Positions 44,186 to 55,357 of a DNA stretch of 64,000 bases are shown here, one piece after another. Where the stretch lies: positions 1,376,861-1,440,860 of the forward strand of contig RHPI01002090.1 in assembly GCA_009103225.1 (NCBI GenBank), in the 5' to 3' direction. Every line of letters starts with the position of its first letter. The stretch's first letter is position 1. The translations under genes and the position numbers were made by a program. This DNA comes from Chlorokybus atmophyticus. Its lineage: Eukaryota; Streptophyta; Chlorokybophyceae; Chlorokybales; Chlorokybaceae. The notes beneath the pieces are model-generated. The model did no database searches and was not told where the DNA came from. It was given only the letters and a program-made list of their open reading frames with translations.

Positions 44186-47100
44186 CTACACACGTTGTGA
44201 TGTGGGGAATGCTGTGGCGACACCTCTCCTGCTAGGGTCATCCTTCCACGCAGCTGTCACCGTTTTCTGCTGTGTATAGAATTGCACGCCAGCTTTGCCT
44301 GCATCAGGCACAGCAGGATGCGATAAGCAGCCATTGTACCAAATCAACTTGCAAGACAATGCCACAACTCTCGTACCGTAGAAGTTCATATCGCCCGCAA
44401 ACGAGCCTCTTGAGCCTGTAAACGAGAAAAACGGCAGCGGCACTGGGATGGGAACATTTATGCCCACCTGCAGAGAGTGAAAAGTACTTCATTGTGTGGC
44501 AATACCAGACATGCAGTCGCCGTAGTTGCGTGTCATGCTTCAAGTAAACGTCAACAGTGCAAGCAGCATGACTATCAGTCACCTGGCCGACATCAATCTC
44601 ATGTTGAAACTTGCGCGCTGCAGCCCCAGACGTTGTGAATATGGCGGTGCCATTTCCGTATCTGCACGCAGATTAAACTGCGTTAACACGAGCACAGCAA
44701 CCAGCACTGCCCTTGACATGCTGCAAGCTTACAGCCTGGCGTGTGACATATTCTGCATACCTGTTGCTGTTCACGAGCTCAATAGCATCATCCAGTGTGT
44801 CAGTCTGGTACACGCATGAAGTTAGCGATAGGAGTACTTGCAACTGCGCATAGACTGCTACTGCGGTGCAACCATACTCTTACCTTCATCAGAAGTAACA
44901 CGGGGCCGAAAATCTCTTCCTGCAAATCACATGCAGTGTGAAAGGGATGTGACCACAAGCACTTGGCCTATTGTTACCACCAGCTTGCATGTTTTGGCCC
45001 AACTACCTGGTAGCATTTCATGTGAGGCTTGACATCGGTGAGAATTGTTGGACCGATGAAGTTACCTTCATCATACCCGGAAACCTGAATGCAGCAGCAA
45101 TCCATTCGGTCACAACTACCAAAGTGTGCCACATAACGCACATGCAGTGTCATGCGCCAACAAGCCACCTTGATGTTGCGACCGTCCAGCAGAAGTTTGG
45201 CACCCTCCTGGACGCCGCTTTCAACCAAGTTGCAAATGCGTTGCTTGGCCTGTGCAAACATGTGTGCAATTTGACTGTGTTCAACTTGGAAAAAAACGCG
45301 CAAGGGGCACCCACCTCCTTGCTGATCACTGGCCCGAGGTCTGCACCAGGCTCTGTTCCAGCGCTGACTCTGAGCGACTTTGCCTTCTCAACCAATGCCT
45401 CCTCCCTGACAGAATCTCTATCACTCAGTGCATAGACACGTCCAGGTACTCTTCCACACATCTGCTTTGCATATTGCGCTTGCAAGACAGGTACCAGCTG
45501 TGCGCGTCTCCAACTAAGACGGCAGTGCTGATTGCCATACAGCGCTGTCCGGCTGCGCCAAATGCAGCACCAACCAGGGAATTTATGGCATTGTCCCTGA
45601 TGGCATCGTCCATGACAACAGCATGGTTCTTGGCGCCCATGTTTGCCTGGAAATTGACAACACTCACTAAGCACCAGCCTTGCGAGAATTAGGTACATCA
45701 GCATGCATACAACAGATGCGTCCTGGACACAACACGCACTGATAGACCTGGCGTACCTGTACACGCTTGCCATTGGCAGATCCCCTTGCGTAAATGTGCC
45801 TGCCGGCCTGTGTATGTGGACAAATGAGAAATAATTGAAGCCTGCACAACAACTCGGCTGCATGACAGCAGCTAGCTAAGGGGCCTGGGTGTTAACTTCG
45901 TCATGGAAGAGGGGAGGGNNNNNNNNNNNNNNNNNNNNNNNNNNNNNNNNNNNNNNNNNNNNNNNNNNNNNNNNNNNNNNNNNNNNNNNNNNNNNNNNNN
46001 NNNNNNNNNNNNNNNNNNNNNNNNNNNNNNNNNNNNNNNNNNNNNNNNNNNNNNNNNNNNNNNNNNNNNNNNNNNNNNNNNNNNNNNNNNNNNNNNNNNN
46101 NNNNNNNNNNNNNNNNNNNNNNNNNNNNNNNNNNNNNNNNNNNNNNNNNNNNNNNNNNNNNNNNNNNNNNNNNNNNNNNNNNNNNNNNNNNNNNNNNNNN
46201 NNNNNNNNNNNNNNNNNNNNNNNNNNNNNNNNNNNNNNNNNNNNNNNNNNNNNNNNNNNNNNNNNNNNNNNNNNNNNNNNNNNNNNNNNNNNNNNNNNNN
46301 NNNNNNNNNNNNNNNNNNNNNNNNNNNNNNNNNNNNNNNNNNNNNNNNNNNNNNNNNNNNNNNNNNNNNNNNNNNNNNNNNNNNNNNNNNNNNNNNNNNN
46401 NNNNNNNNNNNNNNNNNNNNNNNNNNNNNNNNNNNGGGGGGGATCGCACCTTGTCAGAACCGACAAATGAGATTGCCCTAATATCGGGGTGATCGCAAAT
46501 GAAGTCCACTGCAGGCTGTAGACACGGTTTTGTCAAGCCAGATGGAGACGCAATGCAAGCTACGTCCCACTTAAGCTAACTAGCTCATTTGTTGACGTTC
46601 ATGTGCAACGCAACCATGTGTCAAGAGACGGACTGCATCCCAGTACGAAAAAGGGGAGGCCGCACGACAGCTGGCTCACCTTGGTGCCGTGAATGATGTT
46701 GAGCACTCCAGGTGGCAAACCTGCCTCGAGGGCCATGCCAGCAAGCATCATGGCGGCTCCTGGCAATGACCACCGATGCAGCATCAGACCACTGTCATCG
46801 ACTTCCCAATGAAGACACTGCACTGTGTGAGCTTGTACGTACTGCTTTTTGTCGTACCTGGATCTTTCTCGGATGGTTTCAGGATGTAACTGTTGCCTGT
46901 TGTGACACCCACCGGGAACATCTGCACAATACATCAGCTGATCCCCATGCTGCTGTGGATATGAGTGTGCCTGCTGCCAGCTTGCCATACTCACCCACAA
47001 GGGAATCATTGCAGGGAAGTTGAATGGACAGATGCCAGCGCACACGCCGAGGGGCTGTCGGATGGAGTAGGTGTCGATCCCAGAGCTGACATTCTCCACC

Positions 47101-48289
47101 AGTTCACCCATCTGCAAGCTGTTGATGGAGCATGCCATCTCTACAACCTCTGCGCACCATGACCAAACTGTCAAACTGCTGCATTCAAGTCCAACAAGAG
47201 CCTGAGCGTAGTTGCTCGAGCCTTGTAAGCCACCCGCTCACATACCCAAGCCCCTGAACACGTCACCCCGAGCATCTGCTAGCGTCTTGCCCTGCTCCAT
47301 TGTCACATTCGCAGCAAGCTCATCCTGCATGGTTCATAACACGCACTTGAAACATGGTTCCAACAAACTGGAGGGGGGGGGGGGGGGTGCATTGTACATG
47401 TACTGTTACTGCATGCAAGACAAAGACGCAACACTTGTCAGCGCACCATATTCTTGCGGATGAGCTCTTGAAGCTTGAACATGACACGAACACGTTGAGT
47501 GATTGGAACGCCTCGCCATTCTTTGAACGCTTTCTGTGCACTATGCACAGCAGCCTCCAACTCATCCGGTGTTGCTTCTGGAACTCGCGATACTACCTCT
47601 TGCGTCGCCTGTGGATTGCAGAGAATGCAATCAGACCAAAGGCGCAACTTGATGAGAAGCGCATACACAGCATAGGCATGTATGAAGTGCTGTGACTCAT
47701 GCTTACCGGGTTGATGACATCAATCCATGTTGAGGCTTGAGAGTCTACAAACTTGCCATCAATCAGCAGCTTGACCTTTGGCTGCATATAAGCAGGAAGC
47801 ACTGATCATTACAACTAAGCACTTCAACATACGCACTGTGATGGTAACAAGTGTGCGCGTATTTGATTAGTCAAGTGCATGTGTTACATCGTTGATAGGC
47901 CAATCCTGGCTTACCGCTTCAGCTGACTCATGGCTCCGAAGAGGTAGGGCTGTGTAGCAGGCGGTCTGAAGTCGTGGCAGTAGCCATTGCGTGCTTGAGA
48001 TCTGTGAGGTAACCACAGCAACCATTCGCGAACGATTAAGGAGAGACGACTACTGATCTGGACATCTCTACATGTACAGAACTGTGGCCATCATCAGTTT
48101 CAAAGAAGTGGCCAGACCACTACAAGAGTAGTCTAACACTTCGTCATTGCTGATGGCCACAGCTTAAGCACTCAGGCAATCCAGCATGACCCGATCTGAC
48201 TAAAACCAAGCTAATTGTTTAACCAACTGACCAACCTGACGGTGACAACATCGGCCCAACCCCGCGAGGGTGCGCAGCGTCCCGACCAT
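44186..48289 (-). CDS. ALDH6A1: Methylmalonate-semialdehyde dehydrogenase (CoA-acylating), mitochondrial
   Basis: Nineteen minus-strand exons: 48289-48236, 48001-47915, 47781-47707, 47608-47447, 47324-47246, 47149-46995, 46921-46858, 46759-46680, 46515-46450, 45807-45757, 45646-45495, 45405-45315, 45249-45169, 45084-45007, 44919-44884, 44804-44761, 44661-44583, 44467-44377, 44298-44186 (545 aa). It oxidises (methyl)malonate semialdehyde to acetyl- or propionyl-CoA in valine and thymine breakdown. The ALDH fold shows [53 protein letters not shown] and [11 protein letters not shown] with catalytic Cys327. Gly-Gln-Arg-Cys, [19 protein letters not shown] and [12 protein letters not shown] are specific to the MMSDH branch. 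The first two exons give a basic Leu-rich mitochondrial presequence. The run of Ns lies inside intron 9: exons 9 (..ISFVGSDK) and 10 ([10 protein letters not shown]..) join in phase as in the family, so no coding sequence seems lost. Confidence 0.95.
45919..46435. other. Assembly gap (517 Ns) inside MMSDH intron 9
   Basis: The gap is bordered by GAGGGGAGGG on the left and a run of seven G on the right. Its true length is unknown. A G-rich repeat that blocked sequencing is a likely cause. Confidence 0.95.
47373..47387. repeat. Homopolymer of 15 G in MMSDH intron
   Basis: An uninterrupted G run between exons 4 and 5. It is prone to length error and could fold as a G-quadruplex. Confidence 0.9.
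48082..48162. repeat. Imperfect ~80-base hairpin in MMSDH intron 1
   Basis: CTGTGGCCATCA (48082-48093) pairs perfectly with 48151-48162. Inside, GAAGTG/CACTTC and ACTAC/GTAGT pair with bulges. The shape, a long stem with internal loops, resembles a miRNA precursor, but no small RNA evidence exists here. Confidence 0.65.
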
Positions 48290-48619
48290 CGATGCAGAAC
48301 TACAGCGCTCAGCCACCCTCCAAAACAACGACCTCAAAGCCGCAAGCACACAACCCGATGCTACCGGTAGCTGGCGCACCCAGCACGCAATTGAACGTAG
48401 CTAAGCAGATGAAAGCTGCTGCCAAATCCGTTGCTTGCTCGTGTGTTGAGCACCAGCCTTCGATGCCCGCCTGCGGACAACTGCCGGCGACTGCAGTGCG
48501 CGAACCGAGTCAGCAGCACGCCAGCAGCTTTGTCAGCAGGAGGCAGCGTTGTCGCCGGCGTCGGCATGGCGATGACGGTGGCGGCGCCGCATAAGCAGTA
48601 AAGCTAGCCCTAGAAATAG
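48290..48619. promoter_or_regulatory. 330-base divergent promoter between MMSDH and POP1
   Basis: It lies between two divergent start codons. It also contains short open frames on both strands that match nothing. Promoter function is inferred from layout. Confidence 0.45.
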
Positions 48620-51073
48620 ATGGAGGCGCCGCGTCACCTGGAGGTCGCGGAGTTTGTCAATGCGAGAGCGTCGGAGATCCGGGCACTGGATGCCGCCTTG
48701 CAGGTGCGGCAATGTGTGGTTCTGTGGTTCTTCTGCGGGCAGCCAGTTATCATCATATGCAGTCGCTTCTGAGCCACTGCCTTCAGCAACCACTGTCAGC
48801 ATAACTGAGAACTTGCTAGAGCTTGGCCAGGCTCTACTGGCCTGGTGTCGTTAGCAAGCATGCATGCGTGCATGCATGCACTGCCCTTGTACAAGTGAAC
48901 AACGTAAAGCATGAGCGCATGTCGTCAAGGTCAGTGTGAACATTGACATACAGTCGTTGAACGCCTTGCATGTTATGCTGCGGGCAACTGTGTGGTTCCG
49001 TTGAGGGCAAGTTTCGCGTGCACTGTGGTTTGCAACAAGAGGAGAATGATAAGCCGTTTCGTCAACATCTTCCAAACACACGCGCCTTCATGCCTTCGTA
49101 ATGGTGTTTAACACTGCTGCATGTCCTTACGTAGCATGTGTAATATAAAACGAGTTGTTGCGGTTGTGCTTTGGGTCACGCGATTGGCTTACAGTCGCTT
49201 GTCGTGCTGAAGGCGGAGCCCAGTGTATTGCGGGGATTTGCTGCATTGCCTCGTGCTCTGCGAAGGCGCACACGCAGCCATGTGCCTTACCGGCACGTGC
49301 TCAGACCCAATGCAAAGCGCAAGTGCGCTGAAGAGGAATCGCAACCGCTGCCTCTAAACAGGCGACAACGCCGCAGGCGACACCTTTTGCTTGACAAAGC
49401 ACGTCTGAGTGGCTTGCCAGAGCACGTTGGGTTGCGTCAGCTGGAGACTCATGTTTGGCATGCCAAGCGTTTCAAGATGGGCACACGTTGGGGCTATAAC
49501 CTTGCAGAGTGCATTGCGGGCAAGTACGCCACTGCATTGGTCATTTCAGAAGACATGAGTTGCTATAATGATGGTTGTGTGTTCAGGGGTAAGGGCTTGA
49601 GGTCTGTTCTACGCTCGTTGAAAACTGGCGTTGTGCTGCATGATGCTTCTTACTGGACGGTCATTGAGCTGCAAGGACTAGAGGTACGCTTGTGCTTGAC
49701 ATAATAGTTATGTGGTTCCGTGGCCAGGTTGACAGTGGCATCAACTGTCATACAGGTTGGAATCGAAGCAGTTCTCAACAGCACAGTGAGTCTAACCCCG
49801 TCCATGCCTGATGCTGCCAAGACGGGTAGCAGGGCGTACACAGTCTTGGTGCGCAAGCACTTTTAAGCCGCAATGCGATCAGCTAATTCGTGCTGTCTTG
49901 TTGCTCTGCTGTTCACCTGGCACTGAGTGAAGCTTTTAGCTGCACAGACCGAGCAAGTTCCCAAGTGGTGCCATAGGACCTGCGCAAGTCTTGTGGCAAC
50001 CTCCTCTACCTGAACCAGCAGTATCGCAGACGCGAAACGTCTGGCTGTGGGTGCATGCTGCCGCTGCTGCTGAAGCCTATGACGCCATTCACGATGCAGC
50101 CAGACAGGTACGTTGCTTGCCTTGCAGAATGATGGACGTGTGATTAGCTGGACTTCGCCTTTATCAGTTCAGTCACTCTCATACTGACGCAGTTAAGCGA
50201 AGTGCCCGTAACGGTGTCAAGAAGGAGCGGTGAATTTGTTCGACTGGAGTTGATGGGTGGTGCTGCAACTGAGCTATTAGCAGCTGTTATGAACCCAGTT
50301 GCCACCAGCAGTGTTGTAAGTGTAGATTTGCACAGTGTGCAATGCACAGACTGTGTAGTCTCCCTGAATGTGCGGGATCCTCGAGAAGCTCTGCCCCGCT
50401 CCACGCGGATGGACTTTCTGCGTAGAAAAGCGGAACATGAGACTACTATTTCCAGTATTGTTCAAGAGTCAGCTGCAGACGAATACGCAGCTTCCAGTCA
50501 CAGCACAGGCGCCAGCCCACTGGTTGACAGCATGGATGTTAACACAGGTTTGCTGCCTTTGTGGGTAGCAAGTCCCATAGTGCAACCTCCACCGGAGCAA
50601 GAGATTTGTCAGCGCAGGCACGCTGCACGCAAACCAATGGCACAGCCCGAAGCAGATGGCCAATCAAATGCAGCGATCTGCCCTGCCCTGGTCATCCCCC
50701 AACCTCCACCTCAGCGTGAATCCTACTGCGCGGGCTGGTCTGTGATACTACCTGCAGGCTGGGCAATGCCTTTCTGGATGGCATTTGTGATGACAGGTGC
50801 TCGACCCATTGGGCTTGTGGAGCGTCGTTGGCTTGCAAAAGAGGTTGGTAGCATTTCAGGACCCTGTGCATTGCGTGTAATGTCTATGCATGTGCTTGAC
50901 GTGAGGCCTGCGTGCAGGTTGGGACACGAGCGTTTCCATACGACTATCCTGATACAATAGCATATGCAGAGTACCACCAAGAAGAAGCGCAACGCGCCGC
51001 TGCTACAGAAGACCGAAAGCCACTGTCAAAGCGTCAACGTGTTATTGACCCTGAGAGGAGCAGTATTACATGA
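48620..51073 (+). CDS. POP1: POP1, protein subunit of RNase P and RNase MRP
   Basis: Six exons: 48620-48703, 49195-49683, 49756-49848, 49940-50107, 50193-50843, 50918-51073 (546 aa). POP1 is the largest common protein subunit of nuclear RNase P (tRNA 5' processing) and RNase MRP (rRNA processing). EFVNARASEIRALDAALQ opens the N-terminal domain, followed by RALRRRTRSH, NRRQRRRRHLLLDKARL and ETHVWHAKRFKMGTRWGYNL. LLHRPSKFPSGAIGPAQVLW marks the middle. CAGWSVILPAGWAMPFWMAF (POPLD-type) and RAFPYDYPDTIAYAEY mark the C-terminal part. It is short compared with animal POP1 (~1000 aa). Intron 1 is 491 bases and could hide a small exon. The exon 3-4 junction was chosen at TTG|GTGCGC with TTTTAG|CTG because it restores the family sequence. 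Confidence 0.9.
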
Positions 51074-54000
51074 TGTAGATAGCGATCTGCGTATTTTGTA
51101 GATTGTCAACTTCTGCAGCGCATACAAATATTGATAGGTGCATAAGCAATGCGGCTGTGTATAAGATTGAATGTACTATTGCAAGCATGCAGTTTGCAGC
51201 CAGCAGTGCTTGCTATATGTTGGGCATGCTCATGCAAAAGTCATGGTAGTTGTGCTAACGCAACAACTATGCTCACACACGCACCTTAGTATCACATATC
51301 CAACCACCGGGTCACACACCTATGCTATCACACTACCACTACTCCACCCCGTTAGACATGCATGCATGCATTTCAAGTCCGTCGCCTGCACGCGTGTGCA
51401 GGTAATGGACTTGTGTATGTGCATGCCATTGCGTGCGTAATGTTGGCATTTTTGGAGTTGGACAGATCCGTTTAACTTCATCACAAGATCGAGTCATATG
51501 AAATAGATTAAACATTTTCATATAACCCATGACACTTTGTACTTTGGTTGGTGTTCACAAATTATGGCCAACTTGTGGCTGTGGCAAAACATCATTTACT
51601 TTACGCACGTTTACGTCAACACCATACCAAATCATGCCAACTACCATCATCATTTCAATTCTCTTAAGTTTGCTTATAACAAAGCACAAACCCGCATTAT
51701 TAGCATGGGCACCTCGAGCTAGCTTGTCAGTTGTTATGATGAAGTTGCTATGTCAAAGCCCTAGTTAGGAAATGGCTTCCAACAGCCGTTAGCATAGCAT
51801 CAAACACATGTGACACGGCTTATCTAAAGAGATGCATCGCACTTGGTTATTATCAATTCATTAATGACAACGTGAGTGGGCTCCGTTCCTTTATGAAAAG
51901 CGATGCTTGTGAGTTGATGTGACAAAAGGAGAGCCACCCCGGCTGCCAGGAAACCTTGCCCGTGTGCACGTGTGAGCGCGCATGTGTACATTAATTCAAA
52001 CAGCCGCAGCATGCGATATATATATGTTGCATTGTTACATGTTGTTCACATCCACGACAATCGCACCATTACGTGCCATGGTTTGCCAGCGGCGAGCTGT
52101 GCGCACTGCTTGCCATCACATGTAAACTTGGTCGATGTGTGTGGTTCGTGTGATCGGTCGGATGGCCATTTTAAATCACACATTATTCTCTGTTGATAAT
52201 TGACAAAGTATAGCACCTACATATTGTTGTGCTCATTCACCTCATATGCACACACATGCACGTGCACTATCGCACTTGCATCCTTGTAAACATAGCAGAA
52301 TCATACGCCCGCTCAAGCAACGGCTTGTGAAACAGCACTACAACATACTTGCACAGCACTGAAGCACACCCGCCCTCCTCCTAACCTGCCTGCGCTTGCT
52401 GCTGCTGTTGCTACGCTCTGTCTCTGCCTGCCAAGCCTATTTCTTTACCACTACTGCCTTGCACAGGTCCTTGCCCCTTCTTGCCCAATCTTTGCCTGCC
52501 TGCCTGCTTGCTGCCTTACCTCCGCCCCATTGCATAGCACTGAGTTATTACACCAATAATCAACAGCATGCCCGGTTGTAATTGAAGAGCCCTGCATGTG
52601 CACTGTGACTGTGATTGTGTGCATGTGTGTGCCACTTGCCTTGCTACCGAAAGCCTATACTTATAACAGTGGCTTGTTGAGTTATAATACGCCCTTCTTG
52701 CTTAATTGAGTGTTTATTCATTGGTGCTCGTGCAATAGTTTAATATCAATAGTTACACATTATGACTGTAGCTCGAAGACTACAGTGGAGGGTTGCAGTA
52801 ATTTGCATAGGGTAAATTAAAGGGGCCACAAGATAGTGCGAGGCAACCAGTAAGCAACCAACAATTAAGCCAATATAATCACCACAAGCAAGACAACCGC
52901 AAACAAAGCTAACCAACTACACCATGACGGCTGATCGTCGTGTACATCATCACCATTGTCGTTGTCATTACCGTCCACTGTCTACCTGCAAGCGCCGTCC
53001 CAACCGCAGCCTTGCCTGCCTCTGCCATTCTGCAAGTAATTTGTTGGGATCTACGCCAACCGTCACTACTAATTGCTCTTGCATGTAGAACATTTGTTGC
53101 ATAAGTAATCATTAGTAAGCTCGAAGCAAACATCAATTGGATTCATTTGAGGAACTCAAATGCATTTCAATTAACATATAATTAACGAGTGCTGGAGTGG
53201 GTATAGAGCATACTCATCTCTTTGTATTGGTACACAGATCGCATGAATTGCATTTTCTTAATCATGCAGCATGAGTAGGGTACTTTAATTCCGAATTCAT
53301 TGTATGTATTTGGCAAATACAATGCGACCTTAACAATTATAAAAGTCACTTATAGTAAGCGCACATCTGATAAGTGCATATGCGCAAGTAATGCTGAATG
53401 TGACCGTTATCAACTTTATGGGACACGCGGTAAGCACACATATATATGTATATATATATATGTATATATACATACACATTTTTTAATGAATGCATTTTAA
53501 AAACCGCGTCAACTCTGAGTATATGCATTTATCAAAAAAGATTACGGAAAATGTGCATGCAAAAAACAGTTAAATTGCATGTTAAACACAAATAATTTAA
53601 AACAAGTGGATTTGATTATAACAGCTTAATACGTTCATCATCGATGCCTTCATACCTGGCACAAGTGCGTGACTGATGTACATGAGGAGATTGTGTACCT
53701 TATGGACTCAATGACTTGCATGATTCTGACCATTGTTATGCACTTACCGAGGCTATACTGTACCGGTATGAGGTACAGTGTATATAGAGAGAGAGGCTCT
53801 ACCTCATACTGCATGAGGCTCGTATGCCATGAATGATGAGAGACACAAGCCCACCTGTATACCGGCACAGTGCAACTGTACACATTGAACTTTACACTTG
53901 TGATTCACAAGTTGTGACCTCAAGTGCTGAAAGCTGAGCGCACATCATCTGTCCGTACGTTTGTACATGTACGTACATCAGCGGCTCGCGTCAACGTACG

Positions 54001-54346
54001 GCTGCGGCGGTGGTCGTGGCGGTGGCGGTGGCGGGCGTTTGTTAGTAGGTCGCTCCGGTCGCAAGCGGCGGACAAGCGCGACACCTATGTTGAGCCCGGA
54101 GCGCCACATGGTGTAAGGCCGAACGCATCTGTGGGAAGGAGCATTGCGCATGCACAAACACAAGCTGAGTGTGCTCGTTTATTTTCGCCTCAAGTGCGGC
54201 TCACAGCAAGGCTTGGAGGCGTGCTCAGCAACTGCTGCTGCTGCTGCAACGTCAGCCTCGTTGCTGCTTGCGGCACTGTCTTCAGCTTTGACGCGATGCG
54301 CGAGTTGTGTGAGTAATTGAGAGTAGGAGGCATTTCTTCGCTGCCG
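51074..54346. other. AT-rich gene-poor region
   Basis: 3.3 kb without a supported gene. It has a TATATG-type microsatellite at about 53441-53472 and palindromic bits (CTGTACC/GGTACAG near 53757-53780). The last 400 bases become GC-rich, with CGG/GGT runs near 54002-54040, and lead into the next gene. Confidence 0.6.
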
Positions 54347-55314
54347 ATGGCCGCAGCGGCGGTAACGGCGCTTGCGACGGTGTTGCTGTGGCTGCTGCGG
54401 GCGGCGCAAGCATGCAGCACCGAGCATGCTCTGGTGGGGCAAATGTTTCCCATCGTCACGATTCAACATCAGGCGAGGGGCCACGTGAAGATCCTGGATG
54501 ACTGCTCTTTCCAGGTCAGCCTCAATGAATCAGCTGCATTGCGTAGCCTTGCTGCATAGCTTTAAAAAGCTCAAACTTTGATCATGAACCCAATCAGCGA
54601 CGCATAATGCACAACATAATGGTCCTTATCGTTAGCCAACAAGACAAGAGCAAGTTCCATGTCGAGGTAAAGCATTGGTCGCGCCTTGGGCGGGAGCAGA
54701 CAGCCGCTTGCTCAAGATACTGTGCGCAACTACCCTAACGTTTAGCGTGCATAAAAATGGCATAAGCTAGGTTGCTTACATGCTTGTTTCCAAGTCGCTT
54801 GCATGCATCATGGCAAGGAAACCAGTGGGGCTTGCTGCTTGGCAAGCATCCCAGGCGCATGCAACGTGAAGTGGGAACGGTCGTCTCCAGGTGCTGCAGC
54901 TGGAGTTGGTGGAAGGATCCTCAGTCTTCTTCTGGGGAGCTGCAGGAACTACACCAGAAGAGCTGTTCGTTGGTGGAAGAGTTTCAGAGTACCGAATTTT
55001 TGGCCACTATGCTGGCTCTACCATTCAGGTGCCTGTTGTCGTGATTTGATGGTTTATCAATTGACTTGTTGAAGTTTCACATCTCTCTTGTTGCCTTTCA
55101 ACACATGTTTAGCTTGCGTTTTCTTGGCAGGCAACATTGACGGACGGAATAACCTGGGACGATTTCAATGTGCTCTCCATCTGGGACGAGGATTATCAGG
55201 GTGATTTTGGCCATGCAGTCCTACGCGGCTCCGGCGCCAATGCAGAAGTGTTGTCAGCCTTCAATAACTGCGTCCAACTGGCTCCCAAGTAACTGGCTTT
55301 ATCACCTTCACGCA

Positions 55315-55357
<43 letters not shown>

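Noticed and set aside
45889-46536. Long open frames spanning the N run
   Set aside because: They are artefacts of unknown bases read as open sequence. Flanking exons show the region is an intron.
53978-54316. Open frames in the GC-rich stretch before the DOMON gene
   Set aside because: They are low-complexity CGG/GGT products with no signal or homology. The DOMON start at 54347 carries the signal peptide.
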